Shown piece by piece: positions 33,134-44,795 of a stretch of 64,000 nt of DNA. Within the stretch, counting starts at the first letter, position 1. Every line of letters starts with the position of its first letter. The position numbers and the translations under genes are program-made. The notes below the pieces were generated by a model, which saw only the letters and a program-made list of their open reading frames with translations, had not been told where the DNA came from and did no database searches. The DNA is from Diphasiastrum complanatum (Eukaryota; Streptophyta; Lycopodiopsida; Lycopodiales; Lycopodiaceae). Where the stretch lies: the NCBI GenBank assembly GCA_029204225.1, contig CM055105.1, positions 9,827,744 to 9,891,743 on the forward strand, read 5' to 3'.

Positions 33134-34292
33134 TGCATGTTGAGATTTTAATTCAAATTGTTGGTGAAATTTGCTTGTATGATTTTCTCTCTCTACATGA
33201 GTTTCAATTAGCTCTATTGGAAAGGAATAATCTTGAGCTTACAGACTCTAGTGGTCGTGTCGTGTTGGATACAACAATTTTGGTGGATTATCCATGTACA
33301 AAAATAGAGTTGTTTGCAATGGTAGCGGCACTCCATATTTCCTGGTCTTGTTGTACCCTATGCAAGGTTTTGGCTCATTGAGCTACTACATCTTAGACAG
33401 TACCTTGTCATTTGTGTATGTCGCTAAGACAATTTCATGTGATTCACAAGGCGCCAACAATACCAAAGATAGAGTTGTTATTGATTTGTGCGACAATGAG
33501 AATACAAATGACAAAAAAACCAATGAGAATAGTACCATTGATATAATTATACAAAATAATTCTCACAGTAGTCTTTCTTAGAAATTACTAAAGCAATGCA
33601 ATATGGTATAGAAAGTAAAAGAGCTTCCTGTAAATTACAATAGAAATATTGCATTTGAATTGTCTGCGCTTGATGCAAGTAGCAAATCTCCCATGACTGG
33701 GATGGAGCAATGTTATGATGGTGATTGTTGGACAAAACTAGTGACAACACATGTTAGTTTTCCATGAAATGTAAGAACAAGTTACTGTGGTGGTGTTTTT
33801 GGGTGTATGAAAGGGCATTGTGGATGACTCGGATTGTCTGGTGCACCAAATCGGCAATGTTGGATTGGCGTGCTGAAAAGTATACCATCATTGGGAGTGT
33901 CCACTGATGGGTATGGGACCTTGGAGTGTTTTTATTGCAAGAGAAAACAAGTTTGCATACAAACATGTGCAGTAAGTGTATACTATTGCATGCATAGAAA
34001 CTCTCAATTTATCAGGGTCATGATACATCAAGGTTTTCACAATCATGTTGTAAGAGTAGGTTCATCTCGCTTCGCACTCGCAGAAACAAAAAGATTAGTA
34101 GATGAAGTGGTGGCTACCAACAGTACCTCTGGTTCTAGAAAAATACAAATGGAAGTTGCGAAACAACTTGTACTCAAGGCTGTAACGAGAGATGAACAAT
34201 GTGCTGAATTTGAAATGAGTCACCAACAACTATCAGAACTCTTACGAGAAATACAACCATTGGTTGGAAGCAATGGGTCAGTTTGTGTATAT
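33134..34292 (+). CDS. Unrecognised Cys/His-rich ORF region (gene or transposon remnant)
   Basis: The clearest frame is 33834-34292 (153 codons). It has CFYCKRKQVC, then YYCMHRNSQFIRVMIHQG, then FHNHVVRVGSSRFALAETKRLVDEVV. The order Cys-X2-Cys ... His-X-His suggests a small zinc-binding, possibly DNA-binding, domain, followed by a helical stretch (KIQMEVAKQLVLKAV; HQQLSELLREIQPLV). Upstream frames at 33134-33381 and 33294-33581 (GRVVLDTTILVDY; KDRVVIDLCDNENTNDKKTNEN) overlap in different phases and are joined by stops or frameshifts. No retroelement domain is present. It may be a DNA-transposon accessory gene or a decayed host gene; I cannot name a family. Confidence 0.35.
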
Positions 34293-34295
34293 TAA

Positions 34296-34696
34296 AAAAT
34301 TTCAAAAATAGCTATGAAAATGAGTTGTTTGGACTTATCATTGTATTCGTTTATGCGTATTGATTGCAGCCAATTGTGAAGGTGCATGACTAAAGCTACA
34401 GTCCTCACTTCATACTTCTGCTTTAATCTTTCCCATGCTGCATGGTTGCTTTCGCAGTCTTCAATCTGCATGAGTAGATCTTCATTTAGGGACAAAACGA
34501 TGATCGCCATTGCGCGCTCATCCTTTCTGATCCATTCAGCTTTCCTCGGGTCTCCCTCTAGAGGCTGCACCTCTGAGAGCTCGGTCACCGACCAGATGCC
34601 TTTGCCCTTTAGGAGTGTCTTGATTTTGAATTTCCAGATTCTGTAATTTGCGCCATCGAGACTGATTGCTACTCTGGTATGGATTGTCATAGCCAT
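34296..34696 (-). pseudogene. gag: Gag N-terminal fragment, A family
   Basis: MAMTIHTRVAISLDGANYRIWKFKIKTLL onwards is uninterrupted to SIRINEYNDKSKQLIF. It keeps the Trp that became a stop in element A, so it is useful for reading A. The rest of gag and all of pol are missing. Confidence 0.8.
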
Positions 34697-34749
34697 ATTA
34701 TGTTGTCTAGAAGAATCACTGTTGGGATATAAGTAGTGACAACCTAATG

Positions 34750-34761
34750 GCTCTGATACCA
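34750..34761 (-). promoter_or_regulatory. Primer-binding site, A-family copy
   Basis: TGGTATCAGAGC on the minus strand, next to the LTR. Confidence 0.9.
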
Positions 34762-35604
34762 TGTCGCGGGAGCGCGTGCGTGGGACTTATTCGTGTTCGT
34801 CCTCACTTCGTCTTCTTTATCGCGAACAATTTTCTGTCTTCTAATTTTCTTTTGTGTGAAAGCCCTTACAGGAACCCAGACACTCGACTACGCATCACAG
34901 AACACATTCTATTTTAGCAATCATGACACACAGCACAAGACGAGATGTACGAAAATAGAGTGACTGTTTTATCAGTTTTTAATTTAGAGAGAATTTGTCA
35001 GTGTCTCGCTTGTTGGCGGAATGACATTCTACTTTTTCGATGTGTTCTGCTCGTTGGCAGACTTTTATGCACAACTATGGTTTTTTACTTTCTTACTCTA
35101 TTCGCTACATCTCTCTCTGTCTCTTATAGGTCTCTATATTCACTACTTGCATTATGATCCAGAGAGAATCGTTTATACCTCCACTATGTGGAGTTTACAA
35201 GATAGCTCAAACATAGAATCACATGACTAGTTAATGCTAATCAGCTAGTTAGTTGGTCTCCGTTGTTGCTACTCGTTTCAGCTGGGCGTGAAGCCCATTG
35301 AGCTGCCAGTTGACAGCGCGAAAGATTTTCCTTTGTCTGTTTTGTAATCTCCCATTTGCTTTTGTTCTTTTTGTAGTCTTCGTTTCGCATCCCTTTTGCG
35401 GTTTGCGGTCCTGGAGGTGTGTTTCCGATTCGCGATTGATTCGCGAATCGTTCGTGCTTCGAGTCAAAGACATGTTAACTGTTGTTAATTGTTCTTGTTC
35501 ATGCTTCGAGTCAAAGACACATTGACTGTCGTGAATTGTTCTCGTTCGATCTTTATGTCTTGTTCGTGCTGCGACAAAGTTGCAGGAGTTCACCATTTCT
35601 GACA
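34762..35604 (-). repeat. LTR of A-family copy
   Basis: 843 bp, TGTCAGAAATGG to CGCGACA. It is collinear with 8459-9313 and has some private duplications, for example TGCTTCGAGTCAAAGACA at 35454 and again at 35501. Confidence 0.9.
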
Positions 35605-35855
35605 ATTTTCTCTGATATCTCAAATTTAAATGGATCTTAAGATTGGTGATCTGAAAAGATTTCCCTGTCTATCAATCAAATTAGATTTCAAACAAGCCAA
35701 TCCACTCAAATCAAGCAAAATCAATCCTAAACTAGCCTTAAAATGCAGATCTAACACTATTCATGCCACGACAAAATGCCTAATGCAAGCTAACTATCCA
35801 ACAATCATGCTGCAACTGAAAAATTGGCATAGCTCCCCGACAACGACACCAAAAT
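35605..35855 (-). other. Leader and primer-binding site of gypsy element G2
   Basis: Matches the G1 leader next to its LTR. The primer-binding site on the minus strand reads TTTGGTGTCGTTGTCGGGGA (35854-35835). Confidence 0.7.
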
Positions 35856-36574
35856 TGTAGCGGGTTTCTTTTCTTGCCTAACCTGAATCCAAGATCAAGT
35901 CAATCTAGCATCGAAGAGACAGAGCTAGTTGTCACACGTAGGTTCGTTCCCATGAGAGCGTAGTTTAGTTCAGATTTCAACATGAATTGAGGATTCACAT
36001 CTATCTGTACATCCATTAACCCTACTCTTTAACACTACACATCCCTTAACACTTACAATTTCTTAACACTACACATCCACAACAGAGACAGCTTACACTT
36101 TTTCTCTCTCTCTTTCTCTCTCATAAAAAGTATAATAACATACAATCCCAATAACACTCAGATCCAACAATTAGCAAAATCCAAATAAGCATGAGAGATG
36201 GAGGAAAAGTGATAGAGAGCAAGGACATTCATCAATCCATTTCTGAAGAGAACCAGTCTGCTTCATTGAAATGAGGAAATGAACATCAGGAGCAACTCAA
36301 GTTGGTTCCTTCTTATAATAGAGAGGAGGACCCTGGCCTCTAAATCCTATTGGTACAGTCTTGCCTCTCTTTTTATTCGAATTTAAAAAAGTGTGGGAAC
36401 CATCAAAATTGGAGAGAAACCCAACTTTATTCACTGGCTTGACATTTAGGCCCTACGACATTAAAAGTCTCGCAAAAAGGCCTAAAGTCCTTTTATTAAC
36501 TTTTAACTAATCAATCAAATAACTGTGTGATCATCGGGTTGGACTTACACAAGCAGGGTGCCAAATCCCTCTCA
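35856..36574 (-). repeat. Complete gypsy LTR, element G2
   Basis: 719 bp. On the minus strand it starts TGAGAGGGATTTGGCACCC and ends CCCGCTACA. It matches G1 over most of its length. Confidence 0.75.
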
Positions 36575-36959
36575 CTTATTAACTAGGGTTAGGGTTGCCT
36601 TGAGATCCGCAAACCCTCCAATAGGGGGGGACCATGTACAAAGGGAGTGGGTGGGGAGGGTGGTACAATTTTTTTTCAAAATGGGGGCCCAAGGAAATAT
36701 TGGGCCCTCTTTTTCGACATTCTGAGTTAATAAAAAAGGCTTTTGAAGGCCTTAAAAAATGTCATGATATTTTCATTTAAATTTTAACTTGATCCATGTC
36801 CTATCATCATTAATATGGTTTGAGGAAGTAGAGTTAGAGGATAGTTAGTGGGTGGGTTAGAATTTGGAGATCTAATTTGGACCATTGGATGTGCCATGTC
36901 ATATGGACCATTCCATCTCAATTGTCACTCTCTTATTGGTACACATGTCATTATTAACA
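36575..36959. other. Unassigned stretch with G-rich run
   Basis: A run of G and GGGTGGGG motifs near 36625-36660 and a GGGCCC...GGGCCC pair near 36686-36708. No gene seen. Confidence 0.35.
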
Positions 36960-37711
36960 CTAACTATAATTAGTGAAGAGGCCCTTTTTGAGTCGAAAAA
37001 GGGTCCTAATGAAATCAGACAAATCAAAAAGAGATTTATCAATTACAAATAACTGTAGAGAAGCATACATTCTGACATGATATTGAACACAATAAGAAGG
37101 ATAGATTGATTCAGTAAGTAGCACGTACGAATTAGATGATGAGAGCACAAAACAATAATGGATGAAAACCACGTACTCTAAGCTATCTCTGAGTAACTGA
37201 AAGCTATGTATGATGCACCTCCACTAATAAGCAATAAGCGCGAATAGCAATACTCTAATAGAAATCTATAGAAATTGAGCTCTGAGCTAAGATAAAGAGT
37301 AAGCTATGTAAGTCTTCAAAGATCAGCTATTTATATTAAAGAAATTAATGCGTATCTAGTAGGACAGCTAATCAGGTTGTAGATCGCAATTGCCAGTTGG
37401 TTGCAATGCGCTGTCATCCATCCAATTAGGAATTTCCAAAAATCTACTTGCAAAGCAGTTTGGTCACGTCTTTAGCTACATATCAGATGGAATTTGTTGT
37501 TCTTCAACATGGTCGACTCCTTCGACTTTTGTCGGTGTCATTGATAAGTCGGATGTTGTCCGGTATGTTGGAGTCACCTGTTGAGCGAATCCCAAGTATT
37601 TTTTACAAATTGTGTAGAAATACGAATAAAACTACATAACTAGATAATAAAGTGGATTAAGATTGAAGATCGATTATTTGGATGAATCACTCCGATAGTA
37701 GAATAATCCAA
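36960..37711 (-). repeat. Candidate solo LTR
   Basis: Read on the minus strand, it starts TGTTGGATTATTC (a common plant copia LTR start) and contains a TATA-like TATAAATAGC (near 37330) followed by GA/CT-rich transcribed-looking sequence. No primer-binding site or partner LTR is seen, so the far end is a guess. A sense frame at 37390-37584 shows no motif. Confidence 0.35.
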
Positions 37712-37712
37712 C

Positions 37713-38215
37713 ATGTTGTACCCATGCCAAGAGGAATTTCCCATCATCGACGAGCACCTAGGCTTCATCTACGTTGATATGATGGTACCACTGACCCAAC
37801 ACACTATCTTCAGATCTATGAGAAAGCTTGTGAGGTCTACGGAGAAACAAACCTTGAAGAGAAACTTATTTAGTATGACTCTCACCGATGCAGCTCAAGA
37901 GTGGTACTTTTACCTAGAGCAACATGAACGTAATGAGTGGGAATCTTTCAAGGACTCATTTGTAAAAAAGCAATTCAAATCATCTTGATTCTTGGAAAGC
38001 CCATTACTATTGCTTAGTAAGATCAAGATAAGGGAGGACGAAAGGGTACGAGATTACATCGAATGCCTCAAGCATCTTAATACTGAATGTCCTATTCACT
38101 TAGTATCTGGCAAGGTTGTGCTGATGTGTGGTTCATGGCAGGTCTCTCGAAGTCCATTAGGCATGAACTTAGACTGCCATAATCTTGTGCCTCTCTATGT
38201 GATGCCATGGATGAT
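37713..38215 (+). pseudogene. gag: Gypsy gag fragment
   Basis: It contains the gag signature: LKRNLFSMTLTDAAQEWYF, then FKDSFVKKQF, one stop, and LLSKIKIREDERVRDYIE. This corresponds to the gag region of the retrotransposon_gag family. It ends where a copia LTR tail starts. Confidence 0.75.
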
Positions 38216-39680
38216 GTAGATCTTGAATCTCAATCTAATCTTGATCATTGTGCATCCACACACCTTAGGAGATCATATTCACATGTGTTGGGCACTCCAC
38301 ACATGTGAAATTCACATGGTATTAGATCCTACCTAAGGTTACCATGCATTTCCATCCATTAGTGTGAAAATTTTCTACCAATATTGAGCTAGAAATTGTC
38401 AAGATCCATTTTCCTAGCTATCTTGTTCAATTTTGGATCAAAAGATATCAGTAAGGCATTGATTGGGTCTAACCTGGTACTGTACAAAATCAGGTGCTCA
38501 GACACATGTGAGGAACATTGAATTTTAGTTTGAGAGTTCTCTTTCATGTTTGATTTAAACATCTTTCTAGATAGCTTGTTTTGAAGCTATTTTTGTCTAG
38601 TTTTTGATGCAATTAGTTTCATTCCATTTGGTTGAGCCAATCAAAAGCTATAAGCTTTTGAAGAGAGTTAGGTAGGGCACCTAGACTAGTGTGGACACTT
38701 TTGGTTTGATCAAGAGATTGCTTGTTTGATCCCAAATCACAGTTGTGTGCTTACCAATCTCATCTATATGTGATCTAGGCACTGTTTTGAGATCTTAGCC
38801 ATTTTATTTTATGCAATATCATTGTATTTGGGTCAAATTTGATTTCTTAGTGTATTTCACACGTGCTAAGAGTATTTAATCTTAACTTTGCCCATATTCC
38901 ATCCTTTGATGTGATATAGATCTAGTTTTGGAGAGATTCAGATAGCTAGTGAGAATCATCTCACAATTTGTTGCAAGATCTTTCATAGGAGTTGATAGCA
39001 CATCATTATTGGATCCTGAGAGTGTGTAGCAACATTTTCTGTTCATCATTTGAGTTCATTTCACTTTAGATGGCCTCAATGGGTTCATTCCTGTTGGAAC
39101 CAAGTTGTCCACTTCAAACTATTCAATATGGAAGTTGAGGATAGAGTCCATCTTGATTATTCAAGATGTGATGGACATTATTCTTGGCCTTGAAGAAGAA
39201 CCTCAAGTTCTTCAAGAGGTTCAAAAATACAAGAAGAGAGCTAGGATGGCTCTCCACTACATTAAGATGAATGTCTCTAATGAGATATTGAGGGAGATAG
39301 GTACTTGCACTACAACCAAAGAAGCTTGGGATTGTCTCAAGGCTATCTATGAGGCTAAGAACACCTCTAGGCTCGTCACTCTTAGAAATCAAATCTTTCA
39401 AAGTAGCCAAAAGAGTGACAAGAGTGCATCTAATTATGTTTTGAGAGTCAAGGATATTCATATGGAGCTTGCATGTATTGGTGATTTCATCAATCAAAGT
39501 GAGCTTGTCCAAGTCATTCTCAATGGCTTGAGAAATGAATTTGACAATCTTGTCCAATCCTATGCCATTAAGAAGGAGTTACCAAGCTTGGAGGCCCTCC
39601 AAAGTGTGCTTATTTTTTGAACAATCAAGACAAGAGTACAAACTCTTGAGGATGGACAAGCTTTCTCTCAATCATAATGA
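38216..39680 (+). mobile_element. Element I: copia fragment (LTR tail, leader, gag)
   Basis: It has the last 99 bp of a D-type LTR (38216-38314), a primer-binding site TGGTATTAGATCC, a leader collinear with B and D (38315-39069) and most of the gag capsid region. It ends at 39680 inside gag, in gypsy sequence. Confidence 0.85.
39070..39680 (+). pseudogene. gag: Element I gag, partial
   Basis: Starts MASMGS like gag B but has lost about 8 bases at the SERLST position, shifting the frame. The remaining frame (39105-39620) is very close to gag B (MNVSNEILREIGTCTTTKEAWDCLKAIYEAKNTSRL), ending with a premature TGA at 39618. It lacks the zinc knuckle. Confidence 0.85.
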
Positions 39681-40392
39681 TGTAGCGCACCCAATCAACC
39701 ACAATGCATGGCCTTACCTACTCCACCAGGGCCAGCCAATCAACAAGTGGCCCATGTAAACCTGACAGTAGCGGAACAAGAGATGAAAATGCCACCTCAA
39801 CCTGAGTAGCAGCAGTGGTACGGACCAGATGAACCATTTATGGATCCTACCATAAATGAATATGTTCCAGCCTATGTAGCTCAAACTCAACATCAAGGTG
39901 GAAGAAATTACGGCTGCTACATATGCAGCGAAGAACACAGGATTGCAGAATGTCCCTACAAGGGACAATATACAACCTCCTGCCGAGATTGCGATTATGG
40001 ACACTGTTTCAAGAATTGTAGATGTAAATCTGGAACCAGTGCACCTCTTAATTTCATTACCATATAGCAACCAGCAGTTCCAGCTGGGATGCCATCGAAA
40101 GTTCGACAAGACCACGCTCTTGTGTTAGCTGTTACGCGAGCACAGAAGAGGAAGGAAGTGGCTCCCTCACCACCACCATCGGTCACTGACAACCAACCCT
40201 CAACTTCAGCGCCATATCCAAATGTGAGAGAAGAGAGAAGACAGTACCAGAAAATAAGACACTGGGTACAAAAAGCACAAGAGGAGGAAAAAGAGCAAGA
40301 ACGAGACAATCCCACAGAACCTCCAATTGGCGTCAGACGAGAACTGCAAGTGGGCTCACCACTGCGCACTGATCAGAATGATCGGTTGCACC
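39681..40392 (+). pseudogene. gag: Gypsy gag C-terminal fragment with two zinc knuckles
   Basis: The frame at 39840-40065 has CYICSEEHRIAEC and CRDCDYGHCFKNC, both CX2CX3HX4C. It is followed by a charged linker (REERRQYQKIRHWVQKAQEEEKEQE) and LRTDQNDRLH, which matches MRTDQNNYLHH at 32980 in the other gypsy remnant. It is cut by the family F LTR at 40393. Confidence 0.75.
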
Positions 40393-41220
40393 TGTGAAAA
40401 ATGCAAAAGTAAGCTTGGTAGAGGCCAAAAATCATGTATATAGGATGATTACACATGTGTGGAGCCTGTTTCCACGTGTGAAAATAGTGTACTTGTCATG
40501 TACCATAATCATATAGGTTGTACACATGATTTAATTCAAGTTCTAGTGGCTAAAAAGGCCAAAAACTAGTTTTTTAGACATATGACACATGGCATCAATC
40601 TATTGCTTGCATGAGCCACATCCTTGGTTAGGTGTCACATCCCATGTGTAGAGGACAGCTCACATGTGTGGAATAAGCTGAAGTAGACGAATTTTGACTT
40701 CTAGAAGATTTTCAAATAGATCTCCATATAGGAGGAAAATGGACCAAAAGTGCTCAAAATAGAAGGTTTTGTCCAAGTGTCAGTTTTGCATGATGAATCA
40801 TCATATGACAAAGCACCTTCACACATGTGGGATCAAAGGGATGATCAGTACCATGAGCTCCCACTTATTGTATATATAGAGCCACATTTGGCCATAATCA
40901 TTGTGAGACACCAATCTTGGTTTTGGAAGCAATTTTGAGTGATTCTCTCCATTGGTCTACATTTGTTTTGATTGTTTTGAGGTTCTATCAATGTGTACTT
41001 GATTTTCAGGTTGGAGTCCGTACTCAGACAGTGTTTCACATGTGTGAAACCAGAAAGTATACATACCTTCAATTAATGATTGTTCTCGTTAGGATTTTGT
41101 GAATTGATCTAGATTGATCTTAATCTCAAGTAGATTGACTATTCAAGTAATCTGACAACCAATCCCTCTTGAGGATCAGATTAGGATCCACTCTTGGTCC
41201 TTTTTGTACTTTTTTCCACA
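40393..41220 (+). repeat. Family F LTR, complete (F1)
   Basis: 828 bp, TGTGAAAAATGC to TTTTTTCCACA, followed by TGGTATCAGAGCC at 41221. It is collinear with 45747-46570. Short frames inside (40750-41102) also appear in the other copy, so they are LTR sequence, not genes. Confidence 0.95.
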
Positions 41221-41270
41221 TGGTATCAGAGCCAAGTACAAGAGTTTTAGTGTCACATGATTCATATGAG
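41221..41270 (+). promoter_or_regulatory. Primer-binding site and leader start of F1
   Basis: TGGTATCAGAGCCAAGTACAAGAG, matching the F2 site at 42869. The leader breaks off soon after. Confidence 0.85.
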
Positions 41271-41430
41271 TTTTAAGTTGGACCCTTTTAGCTTTTTGAT
41301 TTGCAACTTGACTTAGGACCTCTAATGTCATTTTAGAGTTTTAAGCCCCTAATCTCTTATTCCTAGGAATCACAACTTGTTACTTGTGCTGGGTTGGGCT
41401 TACATGCACAAGATGCCAATGCCCTCGCAC
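41271..41430 (-). repeat. Family H gypsy LTR end fragment
   Basis: The GGGCTTACATGCACAAGATGCCAATGCCCTCGCA region corresponds to 59790-59834, the LTR start on the minus strand. Confidence 0.5.
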
Positions 41431-41524
41431 TTATTACCCTACTTACAATGTATTATGGTGGGGCCCACTAGGTAATTCTTGGTCAACAGTAGCTTAAGTG
41501 GTGGGACCCACTTGTTTATTACTG

Positions 41525-42345
41525 TGCAGGAAATACCCACAACAGCTTGGTTCGAGCATGTAGAACAGGATTTTTGGCAAGGTGAATGCAACTTTGATTA
41601 TCGCAAGATATAGTAGTTCCATCCACCTGTGGTTGACCTAAATCCACAAGCAATCTTCGTAACCATACCACTTCTTGTGTAGCATTGATGAGTGTTCGAT
41701 ATTTAGCTCTCATCGATGATAAGGCTACTGTAGGTTGCTTTCTGCTGCTTCATGAAATTGCAGCTGTACCATAACTGAATGTATGACCACCGGTAGATCT
41801 TCTGTCATCAATATTACCTGCCCAATCGGCATCTGTATAACCTACCAACATTGGCGCTTCAGGCTGATCATACTTCAAACCAAAATTCAATGTCCCTCGA
41901 ATGTATCTGAGAATACGTTTAGCAAACTTCCAATGTGCTCGACTAGGATCTTGCATAAATTGAATAACAACACCAACAACATAAGGAATATCAGGTCGTG
42001 TGTGTGTCAAATAAATCAAACTATCCACCAGGTGTCTATACAAATAAGCATCCACTTTCTCAGATTCATCATATGCAGTAAGCTTCATGTTGACATCCAT
42101 AGGTGTACTCAAAGGCTTACAATCCTGCATATTGGACTTATAAAGCAAATCTTGTGCATATTTGCTTTGTGTAAGAAAGACCATGTCTTCCTTTTTGCCA
42201 TACTTCAATGCCAAGACAATAGTGCATCAATCCTAGATCACTCATGTCAAAAGCATTGAAAAGATCTGATTTTATTTCATCAAATAAGCTCTCATTACTT
42301 ATTGTAATAATCAGATCATCAGCTTTCTTAGCACCAATAGATTTA
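41525..42345 (-). pseudogene. pol: Copia RT end and RNase H fragment
   Basis: On the minus strand: ADDLIITISNE (just after the RT YVDD region, near 42320), LGLMHYCLGIEVW, then a long frame from 42214 (TQSKYAQDLLYKSNMQDCKPLSTPMD; DSLIYLTHTRPDI; AHWKFAKRILRYIRGTLNFGL; GYTDADWAGNIDDRRSTGG) and, after a frame break, RAKYRTLINATQEVVWLRRLL and SCDNQSCIHLAKNPVLHARTK. This is another copia lineage, distinct from A and B. The catalytic RT box is not included. Confidence 0.85.
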
Positions 42346-42394
42346 AGTTGTATTTATTTTAAAGGCTTGGATTAGAATCCTTGTCCCAATGAAG

Positions 42395-42731
42395 TGGCCA
42401 ATGAGAGTGAAGGAGGCTCACCTCTAAAATCTATAAGAGAGAGCCATTTCCTTTGTATTGTATCATCTTCCATTCTCATTCTAATAAAACTCTCTTGGTT
42501 TCTCTATATCCATCTCTCTCTCTATCTCTCTCCTCTCTCTCTCTCTTCTCCCTCTCTCCCTATGTTGGGATAGAATAGCCTTGGATAGGCGCTTGAGCCC
42601 CCAAGCCTTTCTCAACATAGGCCTTCTCTCTCTCCCTCTCTCTACTCTCTTTCTCCTCTCTCTCCTCTCCCTCTCTATTCTTGCTATGCAGGTGAAGGCG
42701 AGGTTGTCGCTCCCAGCGACGGACCCCTATG
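42395..42731. repeat. Dispersed module with CT-rich tract, copy 1
   Basis: GGCTCACCTCTAAAATCTATAAGAGAGAGCC, then TTGTATTGTATCATCTTC and AAAACTCTCT, followed by interrupted CT runs to about 42690. The same order recurs at 51467-51730. ACTCTCTTATAGA-type sequence can pair within it. Confidence 0.75.
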
Positions 42732-42868
42732 CTTAGGATTTTGTGCCTAGAATTGATCTAGATTGATCTTAATCTCAAGTAGATTGATAGATCAAGTAAT
42801 CTGACAACTAATTCCTCTTGAGGATCAGATTAGGATCCACTCTTGGTCCATTTTGTAATTTTTGCACA

Positions 42869-44289
42869 TGGTATCAGAGCCTAGTACAAGAGGTTTTGTT
42901 GAAATTGATAGGGTTAATCCAAATCAAAGCCAAAATCAGCAGATTTTTGGAAACTAGTCAAATTTTGTGTAGCAAGTTGGATTTAATAGCTATCCTCAAA
43001 AGTTTTGGTCCAGATCTTGTTGTGGGCTGTAGGAACCCTTTTTACACGTGTGAGGCCGTACAGCTCCGATTTTTACTGAGAAAATTCAAAAATTTGTAGA
43101 ATTTGACTCACATAGCCAATTTGAGTGATTTTTGGTGCAAAATCAAGCATTTTCTATAGTGAATCTAATCCCCTGATTAGTTCTTGAATTAGATCTGCCA
43201 AAAAATTAAAATCGAAGCTTGAATTAGGTGCATTAATTGATCTTATCTGATTTTTTGAGTGTATGTTGAGAGATTGAGATCCAAGTCACATTGTTCAACC
43301 CTACTCAATTTGTTCTAGTGATTGTAAGGTCTGAAAAGATTCATGAAGGTGTCTGTGGCAAATGTGTAGAGAGAGATCCAATTTTCTAAGAGTTCTTTCC
43401 TTTGTAGAGGGCAATATCTAGAAGCTCATTTTGTGTTGTTATTGGTGGAGAGTTTGTTTTCTCCTAAGTGATCAAATCTTTCTAAGTGGCATTAGCTCTT
43501 TGAAGCACAATATCTTAGTGAGAAAAATCACAACTTTTGATTTTGAATTTCGTTCCAAGTCTTAAAAGGTAGAGAGTACTTGGTGGAATCTAATAGGAGT
43601 GATTGAATTCAATTTGTTGAGCAAAAATTTACATAGAATGTATGAAACTCAAATTAGTTCTATTCATTTTTCTTTGTGAGAGTGTGAGGGTCAATTTGTG
43701 ATCCCATTGGATGTCTAGAATGAGGAGTCCATATTTGAGTATTCATGCATGGTTGAGATCTTTGTAAATCTCTAGCTGTCTAAATTTTTTAAGCTTTGTG
43801 CAAAATTGATGGTATAGTTTGTTGTCAAATCAAATCAAATTCATTCTAAATCTCAAGAGTGAGATTATTTGGGTCAAGAGTGAGTCCAAAAGAAGTGATT
43901 AAGTTTAATTTTCATGTGTTTGAAACAAAACTCATCTTTTGTTCAAGAATCTCAAGTGTTGAGAGAACTAGTCAAGTGAAAAGAAAAATCTAGGTGTCAA
44001 ATCTTTTCATATCCATTTCAATTTCAAAAGAAAGAGTCACTGGTATTTGATGAGTCCAATAGGAGATTGGATCTAATTTCTTTTGTGATTTGATTCAAAG
44101 ATTGTGTGCTTTTGTCTTAGTGATCAAAGCAAAGTTTCCAAGTGACTAGTCATTAGTGTGAAGATTGATTCTTAGGTTTGTGAGCTAGATCTTTTGTAGA
44201 TCATTCTAGATTATTGAAGATGTTCAAATCTAGTCTCTTGAAAGTCACAAATTACATTTGTAGAATCATATTACAGGTTTTTATTCACA
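42869..44289 (+). promoter_or_regulatory. Primer-binding site and leader of F2
   Basis: TGGTATCAGAGCC follows the LTR tail. The leader of 1.4 kb is AT-rich and without a supported ORF. It contains recurring GAGTCCAA and CAAGTG phrases. Confidence 0.7.
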
Positions 44290-44741
44290 TGGCATCAATA
44301 GGTGGCAACCTATTGAAGGAAAGAAAGGATCCTAAGTGCAACCTTTGTGGCAAGGGAGGTTATTTTTTCTCAAGATGTTACAAAAATAAGACCAATCCAT
44401 CCAAGAAGAACCAAAGCAAGGGGGCCAAGGAGAAGGATGGAGTTTCAAGTTCGAAATGCAAATACAAGAAGGACAAGTCCAAGGAAAGGTGTTTCCTTTG
44501 TGGAAAGGTGAATGAGGCTTGGAGTCTCATAAGGACTTGCAAGATTTGTCTTCAAGAGTCCATCACAACACATGTCAAATCTTTTGAAATTTTTCATTTG
44601 GACGTGCATTGTTTGGTTCAAGATGCAAAGATAGATGTCACTTTCATGAAAGTAACTTGGATTTATTTTATGTCCTTGGAAATTATTTTGCTTGGAACTT
44701 TAGATAAGTTCAAACTTATTGCTATGATCCAAGAGAAATAA
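44290..44741 (+). CDS. F2 ORF1: gag start fused to altered zinc knuckles
   Basis: MASIGGNLLKERKDPKCNLCGK: a gag-like start MASIG (as in element E) runs after a few residues straight into a zinc-knuckle region, so the whole capsid domain is missing. The knuckle reads CNLCGKGGYFFSRC, with Tyr where the His ligand belongs. A second begins CFLCGK but has no fitting His. Between them is a Lys/Ser-rich linker. The remainder (ICLQESITTHVKSFEIFHLD...) is unrecognised. Translation may start at the upstream ATG at 44214, but the match with other gag starts favours 44290. Confidence 0.55.
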
Positions 44742-44795
44742 ATCAAGAATAAGGAGCATCAGTCACAAAATGAAAATAGTTTTATTTATGCTCTC

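Larger units (their letters stand above)
34296..35604 (-). mobile_element. Element A-family fragment (LTR, PBS, start of gag)
   Basis: The minus-strand copy of the element A family keeps one complete LTR (35604-34762), the primer-binding site (34761-34750) and about 130 codons of gag, then breaks off. The LTR start TGTCAGAAATGG abuts the G2 leader at 35605. Confidence 0.9.

Noticed and set aside
34945-35525. Plus-strand frames of 69-75 codons
   Set aside because: Antisense to the A-family LTR on the minus strand.
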